This document shows, one piece after another, positions 6,533 to 16,559 of a stretch of 44,907 nt of DNA. The number at the start of each line of letters is the position of its first letter. Within the stretch, counting starts at the first letter, position 1. The notes beneath the pieces were generated by a model that ran no database searches, had not been told where the DNA came from, and was given only the letters and a program-made list of their open reading frames with translations. The translations under genes were made by a program, and so were the position numbers. The stretch covers positions 1 through 44,907 of the forward strand of contig CALYBC010000010.1 in NCBI GenBank assembly GCA_944393725.1, in the 5' to 3' direction. Origin of the DNA: an uncultured Alphaproteobacteria bacterium. GTDB taxonomy: Bacteria > Pseudomonadota > Alphaproteobacteria > RF32 > CAG-239.

Positions 6533-8656
6533 ATGATCGATTTTAAAGAAGTCCGCAAAGAAATGATGTGGGGCGGACGCAAGTTAGTTTTAGAAACCGG
6601 CAAAATTTCGCGTCAGGCCGCCGGTTCGGTGGTGGTTACTTACGGTCAAACCGTTGTTCATGGTACCGTTTGTGCCGCTAAAGAGGTGAAGGCTGATCAA
6701 GATTTCTTCCCTTTAACCGTAAATTATCAAGAAAAATATTATGCTACCGGTAAAGTGCCCGGCGGTTTTATGAAAAGAGAAGGAAAACCTTCGGAACGTG
6801 AAGTCCTTATTTCTCGTTTAATTGACAGACCTATTCGTCCGTTGTTTCCGGATGCCTTCAAAAACGAGGTGCAGGTTGTATGTACCGTGTTGGCTCATGA
6901 TAAACAAACAGATTCGGATGTCGTTGCCATGATTGCTGCTTCGGCGGCTTTGGCTGTATCCGGTATTCCGTTCTTGGGTCCTATCGGTGCCGCTAAAATC
7001 GGATATAAAGACGGTCAATATATTTTGAACCCAACAATTGAACAACAGCAAACTTCTGATTTGGAATTGGCTGTTGCCGGTACCAAAGAAGGTGTGTTGA
7101 TGGTTGAGTCCGAGGCTAACGAACTTTCCGAAGAAGTTATGCTCGGTGCCGTTATGTTTGGTTTTGAAAACTTCCAACCGGTTATTGATTTGATTAATGA
7201 ACTCAAAAACGAAGCCGGTAAAGAAGCTTGGGAAATGCCGGTATTTCCGCCGGAGTTTGATGCCCTCTATGCCAGAGTTGAAAAAGATTTTGAGGCTAAA
7301 TATGCAAAGGCTTTTGAAGAAACCGATAAGCTTACTCGCGGTACATTGGTCGGGCAAGTTTCGGAAGAAGTTAAAGCTATAATCGACCCCGAAAATGAAA
7401 TCGAAAACCGCTATGTCGGTGATGTAATCGAAAAATTGATGCATAAGGTCGTCCGCGAAAAAGTTTTGACTACCGGTCGGCGTATTGACGGCCGTGATAC
7501 CAAAACCGTACGTCCGATACAGTGCGAAGTTGATGTCTTGCCTACAACCCACGGCTCAGCTTTGTTTACCAGAGGTGAAACTCAGGCTTTGGTTGTTACG
7601 ACATTGGGTGTGGCTGATGACGCTCAAATCATTGATGGTTTGTTTGATGAAACAAAAGAAGATTTTATGCTCAATTATAACTTCCCGCCTTATTCGGTTG
7701 GTGAATGCGGTCGCTTGGGTTCTCCGGGACGCCGTGAAATCGGGCATGGAAAGCTGGCCTGGCGTGCTATCCACCCAATGATGCCGAAAGATAAAGATGC
7801 TTTCCCATATACCGTACGCGTGGTTTCTGAAATTATGGAATCAAATGGTTCCTCTTCAATGGCTACGGTTTGCGGTTCTACAATGTCTTTGATGTCTGCC
7901 GGTGTGCCTTTGCGTAAGCCGGTTGCCGGTATCGCTATGGGCTTGATTAAAGAAGATGACGGTAGGGTTGCTATCTTGACCGATATCTTGGGTGATGAAG
8001 ATCACTTGGGCGATATGGATTTTAAGGTCGCCGGTACCAAAGATGGCGTTACCGCTCTGCAGATGGATATTAAAATTACTTCCATTACCAAAGAAATTAT
8101 GCAAAAGGCTTTAAACCAAGCTCACGAAGGCAGAATTCATATCTTGGGCGAAATGGCTAAGGCAATTTCAGAACCTCGCCCTCATGTTTCTGACAGAGCT
8201 CCCAGAATCGTCGCTATCAAAATTCCGGTAGATAAAATTCGCGAAGTTATCGGAACTGGCGGTAAAGTTATCAGAGAAATCGTTGATACTACTCATACTA
8301 AAATTGATATTTCTGATGACGGCGTAGTTAAAATTGCTTCAATGAAAAAAGAAGACGGCGATGCCGCTTTGGAATGGATTATGGGAATTGTTGCCGAACC
8401 TGAAGCCGGTAAAATCTATCATGGTACTATTACCAAAATTATGGATTTCGGTGCTTTTGTTCGTTTCCTTGGTACTACCGAAGGTTTGGTTCATATTTCG
8501 GAAGTTAAGAATGAGAGAATTGCCTCGGTTTCTGACTTCTATAAAGAAGGTGACAAAATCTGGGTTAAGTGCTTGGGTGCCGATAATCGCGGTAAGATTA
8601 AACTTTCGGCGAAGAGAGTTAATCAAGAAACCGGTGAAGATTTGGAAAATAAATAG
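6533..8656 (+). CDS. pnp: Polyribonucleotide nucleotidyltransferase (PNPase)
   Basis: A PNPase of 707 aa, the 3'-5' phosphorolytic exoribonuclease of the degradosome. I prefer ATG 6533 over the TTG at 6527: AAAGG lies about 9 bases upstream and [24 protein letters not shown] matches the usual N-terminus. Domains in order: RNase PH 1 (about 10-145; [11 protein letters not shown]), helical linker, and RNase PH 2 (about 305-515; [24 protein letters not shown]). Then come KH (about 550-605; [12 protein letters not shown]) and S1 (about 620-690; [18 protein letters not shown]). All parts are intact. Expression is probably controlled at the hairpin at 6439-6473, and the gene ends at the terminator at 8675. 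Confidence 0.97.
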   Translation: MIDFKEVRKEMMWGGRKLVLETGKISRQAAGSVVVTYGQTVVHGTVCAAKEVKADQDFFPLTVNYQEKYYATGKVPGGFMKREGKPSEREVLISRLIDRPIRPLFPDAFKNEVQVVCTVLAHDKQTDSDVVAMIAASAALAVSGIPFLGPIGAAKIGYKDGQYILNPTIEQQQTSDLELAVAGTKEGVLMVESEANELSEEVMLGAVMFGFENFQPVIDLINELKNEAGKEAWEMPVFPPEFDALYARVEKDFEAKYAKAFEETDKLTRGTLVGQVSEEVKAIIDPENEIENRYVGDVIEKLMHKVVREKVLTTGRRIDGRDTKTVRPIQCEVDVLPTTHGSALFTRGETQALVVTTLGVADDAQIIDGLFDETKEDFMLNYNFPPYSVGECGRLGSPGRREIGHGKLAWRAIHPMMPKDKDAFPYTVRVVSEIMESNGSSSMATVCGSTMSLMSAGVPLRKPVAGIAMGLIKEDDGRVAILTDILGDEDHLGDMDFKVAGTKDGVTALQMDIKITSITKEIMQKALNQAHEGRIHILGEMAKAISEPRPHVSDRAPRIVAIKIPVDKIREVIGTGGKVIREIVDTTHTKIDISDDGVVKIASMKKEDGDAALEWIMGIVAEPEAGKIYHGTITKIMDFGAFVRFLGTTEGLVHISEVKNERIASVSDFYKEGDKIWVKCLGADNRGKIKLSAKRVNQETGEDLENK

Positions 8657-8674
8657 TCCTTATCTGATACAAAT

Positions 8675-8708
8675 AAAAAAGCTCTGCTTGTGGCAGAGCT
8701 TTTTTTGT
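8675..8708 (+). terminator. Terminator after pnp
   Basis: AAAAAAGCTCTGC, loop TTGTG, GCAGAGCTTTTTTTG; the flanking A-run also allows it to act for the converging gloB gene. Confidence 0.85.
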
Positions 8709-8718
8709 ATATTAAAAT

Positions 8719-9429
8719 TTATAAAGATTTGAATTCTGTTAAAGTGTTGACCTCAAGGTATGGGTTGCACTTTTTTTCTTCTCCTAGGCTCATTGGAGCA
8801 ACGGGTAAGCCGGAAGCCAGACGATCGCGAGCTTTGGTTAAATATTTTTGGATGTCTTCGTTGCCGTGATTGTAGTTATAAGCAAATCCGGCCCCGCCCA
8901 TGGTATATTCGTGTCCGGGGTAGAATAAGGTATCATCAGGCAGCGATTTTATTTTTTGCAAGGCAGCAAACATTTGTTCTGCCGTTCCTTCAAAAATGCC
9001 GCCTATACAAAGGTTGAATAAGGTGTCGCCGGTGAACAAAATTTTATCCGATTTAAAATAATATAGAATGTGGCCGATAGTGTGTGCCGAAACATCTATA
9101 ATTTCGGCAACGGATTTACCTAGGCTAAAAGTTTTGCCTGCCTCGAGGCCAATATCGGCACCTTTTATGCGATGTATATCGGCAGAATTGCAAACAATCT
9201 GGGCGTTATATTTGTTTTTTAGTTCTATATTGCCGTCAACATGGTCAAAATGATGGTGCGTATTTAGGATATATTGCGGTTTAATGCCTAAGTCATCACA
9301 TTTTTTGATAACCGGTGTGGCTTCTGACGGGTCAATAACCGCCGCTGTTTGGCTGATGGTATCAATTATGATATAGGCGTAATTATCCATATAGTCCGGG
9401 CGGCAAAGTACCGGATAAACTTCTAGCAT
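8719..9429 (-). CDS. gloB: Hydroxyacylglutathione hydrolase (glyoxalase II)
   Basis: A 236-aa metallo-beta-lactamase-fold hydrolase that cleaves S-lactoylglutathione in methylglyoxal detoxification. The metal motif THHHFDHVDG gives ligands H58, H60, D62 and H63. Further ligands are probably the His in HTIGHILYY, the Asp in LFTGDTLF and the His in YPGHEYT. The C-terminal HAGH part is present (AYNYNHGNEDIQKYL, then KCNPYLEVNT), which separates it from generic MBL hydrolases. It is slightly short but complete. It abuts the HD-GYP gene with no gap, so the two are probably cotranscribed. Confidence 0.88.
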   Translation of the reverse strand: MLEVYPVLCRPDYMDNYAYIIIDTISQTAAVIDPSEATPVIKKCDDLGIKPQYILNTHHHFDHVDGNIELKNKYNAQIVCNSADIHRIKGADIGLEAGKTFSLGKSVAEIIDVSAHTIGHILYYFKSDKILFTGDTLFNLCIGGIFEGTAEQMFAALQKIKSLPDDTLFYPGHEYTMGGAGFAYNYNHGNEDIQKYLTKARDRLASGLPVAPMSLGEEKKCNPYLEVNTLTEFKSL

Positions 9430-11118
9430 TTATAAATACTCCTCGGGGTTTATTTCATCAATTTGGTCTTTATCAATATATTCTTTGGCATATTCCATAT
9501 ATACGCCGCTTTTAATGAATAGTTCGTACAAATCAGGGTCAAGATGCCCGCTGTTTTTCATCTCTTGCATAATACGCAAGACTTCGGATAGTTTTTTGGG
9601 TTCTTTGTAGGGGCGATCGCGGGCGGTTAGAGCTTCGTAGACATCGGCAATGGCCATAATTTTGGCAGGAATAGACATTTGTTTGCCGGTCAAACCATTA
9701 GGATAGCCTTTACCGTCAACTCTTTCATGGTGAGCTCCGGCGTATTCAACAATGTTGGACAATTCAGGCGGAAAAGGCAAATTCTTTAATATTTGAATTG
9801 TGGTAACAATGTGTTCATTTATTTTTTGTCTTTCATCCTGATTAATGGTGCCTTGGCGAATTTTTAAGTTGGTTAATTCACCTTGATTATATGGTGCGGC
9901 CAGCTGTTCGGGGCGATCCTGTAGGACGGATTCAACCTCAGGGTTGTTGTATGTTGACGGAGTATTGATTAGTTTGCGTTCACCCCAAGATAAACCGACC
10001 ATGCGGCTAAAATAACGAGTGAAGGTAAGCTCTTGAGATATTTGATCTAATCTTTCTATGTCGGCGTCGCTGAGTGCGGTGTCGCCGATGTTGCAACGGC
10101 CGATAAATTCAAAATCTTCGGTGAGTTTATTTACTTTGGTTACAAATTCGGCTTGTAGACTTTCTTTGCTGTCCATGTTTTGCAGCCGTTTTTGTAAATA
10201 TTCTATGTGGGCATCACGGCGTAAAATTTCAAACCTATCTCTGATTTCGTGAATGCGATTATGGACAGTTTCCAGTTTGGCTGACTTGTCCATGATAAAT
10301 TCCGGCGTAATTATTTTACCACAATCATGTAACCAAGAAGCTATGTGAAGAGCATACCAGTCATTATCTGACATTTCAAAATTTTTAAATGCTCCTTCGG
10401 TATCTTGAACGGCTGCCGATGCCAGTAGTCTGGTAATAATCGGAACTTTTTGGCAGTGAAGACCGGTGTAGGGCGATTTGGCGTCAATGGCTTTGGCCAT
10501 TACATCAACAAAAGATTCTAATAGTTGAGTGTATGATTCTTCTAAGCGTTTGCGTTCTACGGCAAAACTTAAAATACTGCATATTTCTTCGATTTGTTCT
10601 TGAATATCGTTACTAAAGCTGATTATTTTGCCATTGAAATCTTTAGCATTTATAAATTGGGCAACGCCAATTGTGTTGTTTTTACTGTCTGATATCGGAA
10701 ATGACAGCATTGATAAAGTACTGTAATTATTTTCGTCATCAAATTCTTTAAGGTATGATACTTCTATGTTGGGTTCATTAAAAATGTTGGCCGTATTTAT
10801 TACTTCACGATTTATGGCACATAGTTCGGCTGGTTGTTTGGGGTGCTTATCTACAATATCAGGTAAATAAACCGAGGAAAATAAGCGCATGTTTGAGGTA
10901 CCGGAGATTGAAGTGTTTAGGCTCTCAATACGGCTAAATACCAAATTTAAGAATTTCTTAGGGGTAACATGGAAGAAAAAGCAGCCATCGGCATTGGCAA
11001 TACTGCAAGCTAAAGTCATGGTTGATGATATGATGTCATCAACGGAATCGCCGCTGGATGCGCTCTTGCACAATCTTAAGACATTGGATAAAATTAAATC
11101 TGATGAATTGGTTATCAA
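9430..11118 (-). CDS. GAF domain HD-GYP phosphodiesterase-like protein
   Basis: A 562-aa cytosolic signalling protein. Residues about 20-185 form a GAF-like sensor (IISSTMTLACSIANADGCFFF...IGVAQFINAKDFNGKIISF). A short coiled coil follows, then an HD-GYP domain with LHDCGKIITPEFIMDKSAKLE and HHERVDGKGYPNGLTGKQ...IADVYEALTARDRPYKEPKKL. HD-GYP proteins hydrolyse c-di-GMP. Unusually, about 140 residues separate the HD block from the part leading to the GYP motif (FEILRRDAHIEYLQKRL...). The start is a TTG preceded by GGAG; an in-frame TAA lies directly upstream, so no earlier start is possible. It follows the DUF2336 gene by 24 bp. Confidence 0.85.
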   Translation of the reverse strand: MITNSSDLILSNVLRLCKSASSGDSVDDIISSTMTLACSIANADGCFFFHVTPKKFLNLVFSRIESLNTSISGTSNMRLFSSVYLPDIVDKHPKQPAELCAINREVINTANIFNEPNIEVSYLKEFDDENNYSTLSMLSFPISDSKNNTIGVAQFINAKDFNGKIISFSNDIQEQIEEICSILSFAVERKRLEESYTQLLESFVDVMAKAIDAKSPYTGLHCQKVPIITRLLASAAVQDTEGAFKNFEMSDNDWYALHIASWLHDCGKIITPEFIMDKSAKLETVHNRIHEIRDRFEILRRDAHIEYLQKRLQNMDSKESLQAEFVTKVNKLTEDFEFIGRCNIGDTALSDADIERLDQISQELTFTRYFSRMVGLSWGERKLINTPSTYNNPEVESVLQDRPEQLAAPYNQGELTNLKIRQGTINQDERQKINEHIVTTIQILKNLPFPPELSNIVEYAGAHHERVDGKGYPNGLTGKQMSIPAKIMAIADVYEALTARDRPYKEPKKLSEVLRIMQEMKNSGHLDPDLYELFIKSGVYMEYAKEYIDKDQIDEINPEEYL

Positions 11119-11142
11119 TTACGGCTCCAATGCTATACGGAA

Positions 11143-12249
11143 TCAGTTTATCTTTGATACCAGATATTTGATATCATCGGGACTAAGTTCGTCATTTTTT
11201 TGAGTAAAACTTAAAATTCTTTCAATAACTTTGTGCCCAAAGGCTTTACGGTCGGAACGAGCACAGTCAAAACGAATTTCTTGAATGACTTTCAACGCAC
11301 TGAAAATGGCTGGAAAAACATTTTTGGGAATGAATGCTTTGCGTAAAAGGTTTCTTATCATAAAGTCGGCTTTGTTGTTAAATAGTATTTTGCGGACTTC
11401 TGCAATTGGCGTTTCTGACAGGTATACAAGTGCGTATTCAAAGAATTTTAGGTCGCCCAAGCAAATAGAACGCACAACCAGACCAGGAGTGAGCCGATTT
11501 GCTTTGTATAGCTGATGAACCAATTCTTCAATTTGGTTATCGGAGGAATATTCTTCTGATATACTCAAAGTTATTTTTTCCTTTACTTCATCAACAAGGT
11601 TTGAGGCCAAATCTTTGGGCAGATTATGCTGTAAAACCAGATGGGTTTTTAATTTATAGGAAAGCTTATCTACTATTTTTTCGATTACGGAAACCGGAAG
11701 CTCTGAGCGGTAGACAAGTCTTTGTTTGATATCGTCGTTTTCGGAATATTTTACGGCAATGGTATTTAGAGTAGATTCTTTTATATCTGCCTTGTTATTG
11801 GATACCAGCTCTCCAACAACCTCTCCGGAGCATTTGTCGGCGATGTAGTCAGAAATATCAGCAGATAAGCCGGAGCGTTTGGCTATTGCTTTTTGACGGT
11901 TAATGCCTGGCATACTTAAAATTTTGAGCATGTCTTCATTGCTTAAGGATTCGTAGTATTGCAAAAAGGGAACAGCAACGCTGTCGCGGTCGTTAATGAT
12001 ACTGCTTACAATGTCCTCGGGCAAATCCGAGCAGTGTTTTAGACTGTCTGATAATACTTCGCGAACCTTCACCTCAGCATCGTGAACCATAAGACGAAAA
12101 ATGTCTTCGGCTAATTTTATGGCTTGCGGTGAAATATTTTTGTCTTGGTAAAATAGACTGACCTTACGAGCAATAATCGACTTACTCTCGGATGAAACAT
12201 CTTGAGCTAAGTTGGTAACATCTTGCATACTTAATTCATTTTTGCTCAT
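11143..12249 (-). CDS. DUF2336 family protein
   Basis: A 368-aa soluble, mostly helical protein with HEAT-like pairs of helices (DLPEDIVSSIINDRDSVAVPFLQY, GLSADISDYIADKC, ELPVSVIEKIVDKL, NLPKDLASNLVDEV). This repeating pattern of a short Leu-Pro turn and a helix is typical of DUF2336, known mainly from alphaproteobacteria and of undefined function. ATG has AAAGGAGC upstream. It sits first in a likely operon with the HD-GYP protein, which suggests shared work in cyclic-nucleotide or stress signalling; that link is inference. Confidence 0.75.
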   Translation of the reverse strand: MSKNELSMQDVTNLAQDVSSESKSIIARKVSLFYQDKNISPQAIKLAEDIFRLMVHDAEVKVREVLSDSLKHCSDLPEDIVSSIINDRDSVAVPFLQYYESLSNEDMLKILSMPGINRQKAIAKRSGLSADISDYIADKCSGEVVGELVSNNKADIKESTLNTIAVKYSENDDIKQRLVYRSELPVSVIEKIVDKLSYKLKTHLVLQHNLPKDLASNLVDEVKEKITLSISEEYSSDNQIEELVHQLYKANRLTPGLVVRSICLGDLKFFEYALVYLSETPIAEVRKILFNNKADFMIRNLLRKAFIPKNVFPAIFSALKVIQEIRFDCARSDRKAFGHKVIERILSFTQKNDELSPDDIKYLVSKIN

Positions 12250-12320
12250 GGTCGGGCTCCTTTAAATCAGTCGAAGCTGTCGATATTTTTATCTTATAAC
12301 AAAAAAAGGTTAATTACTAA

Positions 12321-13262
12321 TTACATTTTTGTTACATATCGTGTAAAATTTTTTATGACATCTTGTTGTACCATCGTATCATCTATTTGGGATTTGTCTA
12401 TAGTTATCAGCTCATAATAAGCTAAGGTATAGTCAAAAATACCGGCATAATTCTTTAAATTTGAACTGCCGTAAACATATGGTGCCAAAATAAGTCCCGA
12501 CATATTGGAAGTGCGTTCTCGGCGTTCACGGCGGAAATTGCGCAAACTCTTAAATGCCGGAGCAGAATTTATTTTTAGGGCATAGTCTTGCATAGAGGAA
12601 TATATGCTAGGATAAATTTTTATGCGATAGCTGTCGTCTTCCGTTTCGCCGAGCGGCTTTAATCCTTTGTCGGTATGCCAAACCAACTGTTTGTACAGTG
12701 AGTTACCCTCTTTTACTATTCTTGAGGTGCCCCAGTTGGTTTCTATTGCCGCAGCGGTTATCATTATTGAGGGCGGAATTTGGTCAACTCTTATCAGCAA
12801 TTCTTTGAGAAGATAGTTGTATCGTTCTTTGTCTTTTAGTCTTGTAAAAATATCGTATTTGGCGGCTTGCTTTTCAATAAGTGCTATATCGGCGGCAGAA
12901 AGTTCTTCTCCGCGGTTGAATTTTTGAGAAATTGCGGATATTTCGCTTCTCTCCTTAAGAATTTCTTGGTTTAATTTTAGGGCAAGCGGTGTAAGTATTT
13001 TTATAAATAAAGCATTGCGTTCTTTTTCATCAATTATTGAGTTGTAATCGCTCGGAAAATTTTTTAGGTAGACGGTCGGATAGCGGTAGCTTGGCAGCAT
13101 AAGATATTCTTTTTCGCCGTCATAACCGATTTTTGAGTATAGGGATTGCAGTTTTGCTACAGGAATGTCTTGAAGCCATATTTCTTCCGCACTGACCGGC
13201 ACAGAAAAAAATATCTGTGTGAGAAAAACTATGGCAAAAAGACTATTCTTCAGCAGTTTCAA
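12321..13262 (-). CDS. Bax-like N-acetylglucosaminidase, exported
   Basis: A 313-aa protein with a signal peptide (KNSLFAIVFLTQIFFSVPVSA, cleavage near residue 25). The C-terminal half is the glucosaminidase domain of the Bax family (lysozyme-like fold, cuts peptidoglycan glycans). The catalytic-type motif MITAAAIETNWGTSRIVKEGNSLYKQ puts the likely acid at E174, followed by SIYSSMQDYALKINSAPAF and the ending KNYAGIFDYTLAYYELI. The N-terminal half (about 30-150) is helical and matches the long pre-domain of Bax proteins. It overlaps the end of the nfu gene by 20 bp, and is last in the murJ operon, which fits a cell-wall role. Confidence 0.82.
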   Translation of the reverse strand: MKLLKNSLFAIVFLTQIFFSVPVSAEEIWLQDIPVAKLQSLYSKIGYDGEKEYLMLPSYRYPTVYLKNFPSDYNSIIDEKERNALFIKILTPLALKLNQEILKERSEISAISQKFNRGEELSAADIALIEKQAAKYDIFTRLKDKERYNYLLKELLIRVDQIPPSIMITAAAIETNWGTSRIVKEGNSLYKQLVWHTDKGLKPLGETEDDSYRIKIYPSIYSSMQDYALKINSAPAFKSLRNFRRERRERTSNMSGLILAPYVYGSSNLKNYAGIFDYTLAYYELITIDKSQIDDTMVQQDVIKNFTRYVTKM

Positions 13263-13785
13263 GATTGCGAACCTCCGTTACTTGCGGAATGTAGGTCTTT
13301 AATATGCGTTCTACCCCGTCTTTTAGCGTGCGCATGGCGTAGGGGCAGCCTTTGCAGGCTCCTTGCATTTCTACGGTGACTACGCCGTCGGCAAAATTAA
13401 CGAACTTTATGTCGCCGCCGTCTTTTTTTACTGCCGGACGAATACGGGCATTTAACAGCGAGATAATTTGGGAGGTTACATCGTCGCCATCGGTTGCGCT
13501 TTCGGGTAGAACTTCTTCTCCGGTGGAAAAATAATCCATTATTTCAGCCATAATCAAAGGCTTTAGAGTTTTCCAGTCGCTGTCATCATTTTTAGTGACA
13601 GATATCATATCCGAGGTTATGAAAAGAGATTTAATTCCGCCTAAGTCAAATATATGTTCGGCTAAGGGTGAGCGACGCAAAGATTTGGCGTCGACAAATT
13701 CGGCCGTACCGCTGCGGAGAACATTTTCTGAAGGGAAAAAGTTGATGATGTTGGTATCTGGTGTTTCTTGTATTTCTATAATCAT
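13243..13785 (-). CDS. NifU-like Fe-S cluster carrier (Nfu type)
   Basis: A 180-aa protein that carries Fe-S clusters to target enzymes. Residues 1-90 are the Nfu N-terminal domain (IQETPDTNIINFFPSENVL, LAEHIFDLGGIKSLFIT, DWKTLKPLIMAEIMDYFSTG). Residues about 102-172 are the NifU C-terminal domain with cluster ligands C144 and C147 (GACKGCPYAM). The two-domain layout and length match alphaproteobacterial NfuA/Nfu1 relatives. Second to last gene of the murJ operon, 13 bp after the DUF2333-like gene and overlapping the bax-like gene. Confidence 0.92.
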   Translation of the reverse strand: MIIEIQETPDTNIINFFPSENVLRSGTAEFVDAKSLRRSPLAEHIFDLGGIKSLFITSDMISVTKNDDSDWKTLKPLIMAEIMDYFSTGEEVLPESATDGDDVTSQIISLLNARIRPAVKKDGGDIKFVNFADGVVTVEMQGACKGCPYAMRTLKDGVERILKTYIPQVTEVRNLETAEE

Positions 13786-13798
13786 GAGTTTATTCCGT

Positions 13799-14809
13799 TT
13801 ATTTAAGGCGATTTATTATATCTCCAAGTATATTGATGCTACGGGAGGCAAAGTAGTTAATGGCAGCCAAATGGTTGGGGGCAAAACTGGAGTTTAGTTT
13901 GCCGTTGCGGACAATGCTGGGATTTAGATCCGAAGCCATTTCCAAATTTTTTAGTAATGCAGTCCATTGCTGGTAGACATCTTCTTTTACCAAAATGTCT
14001 TTGAAGTCATCACCCAAAGCTTTAAGAATTTGAAAGTAGCCATACAATTTTCCTAAATCATAGTAAAAAATGTCATCTGATTTATTGTCAATAAGTGATT
14101 TTTGGTACTCACGAATGTGGGTATCGGTTTTTATAATCTGCTTGGATATGTCAGATTTTATTGCCGCTAAAATCAGCAATAAATTGTCCGGAGTAGCTTG
14201 AAATATTATCCGGCCCTGGGCTATTTCTTGGTTGAATTGGTTGAGCTTTTTGCGTCCTTTTTTGTATTGAGTGCTAGATGAGGGAGCTAAGCGGTTGTCT
14301 GATGAAAACAGCCAGATATTTCCCGGATATTGCAACAATTCTGCCGCTTCGGATAGATTTTGCATTGAGGCATCGTCGTCATAGGTAATTATGAGCTTGG
14401 GAAATACCGATATAGTTTTACTTATGGCACTCATCAGACCTAATTGGAAATTTGGCATATTGTCCAGAAAATAGGACGGAAACATAAAGGGAAGGTTGGG
14501 AGTCCATATTTTATGATAGACCTCTCGATTAATCAGGTGTGAGCTCATATCAATAACGGATAAGGAATTATCCTTATTTTTGGGCTGATAAGATGAAGAG
14601 GTGTCAATGTTATTAATTATAAGTCCGCCGATACCATAGTATAAAAGGAGTAAGATTGCTAAAATCCCGAATATCATTTTCCAAAACGAAATATCCGCTT
14701 GTTTGATGGCGGCAATTGCTTTTGGGATTATAGCTACTGTCTTAGCCAACAGTTGGCGAAGAAAATTCTTTAGGGGTAATGTTATTTGTTGCGGATTGCT
14801 TTTAAGCAT
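13799..14809 (-). CDS. DUF2333-like membrane-anchored protein
   Basis: A 336-aa protein with one membrane segment near residues 45-65 (IFGILAILLLLYYGIGGLII) after a basic N-terminus; the rest should be periplasmic. It has the features I associate with DUF2333: LINREVYHKIWTPNLPFMFPSYFLDNMPNFQLG, LAPSSSTQYKKGRKKLNQFNQEIAQGR, and ATPDNLLLILAAIKSDIS. No enzymatic motif is visible. It overlaps murJ by 8 bp and is followed by nfu after 13 bp. The context with murJ and a wall hydrolase suggests an envelope role. The DUF assignment is from memory and needs a profile search. Confidence 0.6.
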   Translation of the reverse strand: MLKSNPQQITLPLKNFLRQLLAKTVAIIPKAIAAIKQADISFWKMIFGILAILLLLYYGIGGLIINNIDTSSSYQPKNKDNSLSVIDMSSHLINREVYHKIWTPNLPFMFPSYFLDNMPNFQLGLMSAISKTISVFPKLIITYDDDASMQNLSEAAELLQYPGNIWLFSSDNRLAPSSSTQYKKGRKKLNQFNQEIAQGRIIFQATPDNLLLILAAIKSDISKQIIKTDTHIREYQKSLIDNKSDDIFYYDLGKLYGYFQILKALGDDFKDILVKEDVYQQWTALLKNLEMASDLNPSIVRNGKLNSSFAPNHLAAINYFASRSINILGDIINRLK

Positions 14810-16385
14810 GTGTTTGTCCTTTTTTGCTCAAACCTTTTATTATTGCGGCAAAATCCATCAGATGACAAAGCTTAGCACACAAAATAAAAGTAATAAAGCC
14901 TAAAAAACACATTAATGCAAATAGTACAAGTTTGGGCCAAAAACTTAAGTCGAGCCAGTTTGCATATTGTAGATTTAGTCCGTAATTTATTGCTTCAAGA
15001 ACAAGCCCCATGATAATAGAGCAGACAATTATTTTGACGGTCTTTATTGAGAGGTCTTTTGACCATTGCCAGAATCCTCTTTTTTTGAGCCCGTGGTAAT
15101 ATTGCCATAGTGAAACAAAGGCCGCAACGGTGGTCGCCGAGGCAATGCCGACATGGCCGAAAGGTATCATCAAAATAACCGAAAAGGCTAAATTTACCAG
15201 CAAGACAACAATGCTGTATTTGACGGGAGTTTTGGTATCGCCGCGGGCAAAAAAGTTGGGGGTTAGGGATTTTACCAAAACATAAGCCGGAAGTCCTATG
15301 GCATAGGCTATAAGAGCTTTTGAGGTCATTAAGGTTTCTTGGGCACCGAATTTGCCGTGCTGGAATAAAATGTTGATTATCGGCTGAGCCAAAATTATCA
15401 GAGCTACGGCGGCCGGAATCGACAGCAGAGCTCCATATTCAACGGCTTTGCTCTGTACTTGGCGGGCCTGTTCGGTATCATTTGCTTTAATATGACGCGA
15501 TAAAATCGGCAAAACGGCAACTCCGATGGCTGCTCCGACCACTCCTAAGGGAAGCTGTTGCAAGCGGTTGGCATAGTATAACCATGATATTGCTCCGGTG
15601 CCGACCAGTGAGACCAAAATAGTATCAACCACCATATTGATTTGGTAAACTCCGGCTCCTAATACTCCGGGGGCTATGCGCTTAAATAGGGTGCGGATTT
15701 CGCTGTCGCGGACAATGTTGCCAAGATTATATTGCGGCTTGATGACAATATCTTGTTTTTTTAAGAAAAACATCAGCCATAAAATTTCGATAAAGCCGGC
15801 AGCGGTAACACTAAAGGCAATGCCATGGGCGGTGGATGGTGAGAATGGCACAAAGATAAATACCGATATTATCATCATCAGATTGAGGATTACCGGTGCA
15901 GCGGCCGGTGCGGCAAATTTATTGAGTGAATTTAGAATACCGGATTGGAATGAAACTATTGAAATAAACAATAAAAACGGAAAAGTTATGCGAGAAAGCT
16001 CTGCCGCAAGCTCAAGTTTGCCGGCATCTCCGGCAAAACCTGGGGCCAGTATGGCGACCAGATAGGGCATAAAAAATTCTACCAGCAAAACAAATATAGC
16101 TAAAACAAAAGCCAATAAAGATATGGCACGAGCCGCAAAGGATATGGCTTGTTTTCTATCGCCAGCGGCAAATTTTTGCGACATCATGGGCACAAAAGCT
16201 GCCGTAAAGGCTCCTTCGGCGAATAGCGAACGGAATAAATTGGGTAATTTGAAAGCTACAAAAAAGGCGTCGGCGGCCATGCCGGCTCCGAGGTAGTTGG
16301 CCAAAACCATATCGCGAAAAAAACCGGTGAAGCGCGATAACAATGTAAAGCCGCCAAAGGTGGCGATAGACTTAAAAAGATTCAT
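14802..16385 (-). CDS. murJ: Lipid II flippase MurJ
   Basis: A 527-aa polytopic MATE/MVF-family protein with about 14 membrane helices that moves lipid II across the inner membrane. The N-terminal block SRFTGFFRDMVLANYLGAGMAADAFFVAFKLPNLFRSLFAEGAF is diagnostic, as are the later LQQLPLGVVGAAIGVAVLPILSRHI and LTPNFFARGDTKTPVKYS. Length is normal. It is the first gene of a four-gene minus-strand operon with DUF2333-like, nfu and bax-like genes (overlaps or gaps of 13 bp). A TATAAT at 16422-16427 (minus) is a likely -10, though its -35 is poor. Confidence 0.96.
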   Translation of the reverse strand: MNLFKSIATFGGFTLLSRFTGFFRDMVLANYLGAGMAADAFFVAFKLPNLFRSLFAEGAFTAAFVPMMSQKFAAGDRKQAISFAARAISLLAFVLAIFVLLVEFFMPYLVAILAPGFAGDAGKLELAAELSRITFPFLLFISIVSFQSGILNSLNKFAAPAAAPVILNLMMIISVFIFVPFSPSTAHGIAFSVTAAGFIEILWLMFFLKKQDIVIKPQYNLGNIVRDSEIRTLFKRIAPGVLGAGVYQINMVVDTILVSLVGTGAISWLYYANRLQQLPLGVVGAAIGVAVLPILSRHIKANDTEQARQVQSKAVEYGALLSIPAAVALIILAQPIINILFQHGKFGAQETLMTSKALIAYAIGLPAYVLVKSLTPNFFARGDTKTPVKYSIVVLLVNLAFSVILMIPFGHVGIASATTVAAFVSLWQYYHGLKKRGFWQWSKDLSIKTVKIIVCSIIMGLVLEAINYGLNLQYANWLDLSFWPKLVLFALMCFLGFITFILCAKLCHLMDFAAIIKGLSKKGQTHA

Positions 16386-16501
16386 CTTATTTTGCCGTTT
16401 TTAGTTATCTGATGGCAAAAGATTATAGACGATTTTTTTGATATTAAAACCATAAAGAACATTGATTGTTGATTATTTTTTATTATCTCAAACTTAAAAA
16501 T

Positions 16502-16531
16502 TTGACATCATAGTTATTTTTTTGCTATAAT
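16502..16531 (+). promoter_or_regulatory. Consensus sigma-70 promoter of the lysine-rich orphan
   Basis: TTGACA (16502-16507), 18-base spacer, TATAAT (16526-16531). Both hexamers are perfect, the best promoter match in the window. Confidence 0.8.
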
Positions 16532-16559
16532 TGACAAAAGAGTTTACAGGAGAAGTAAC

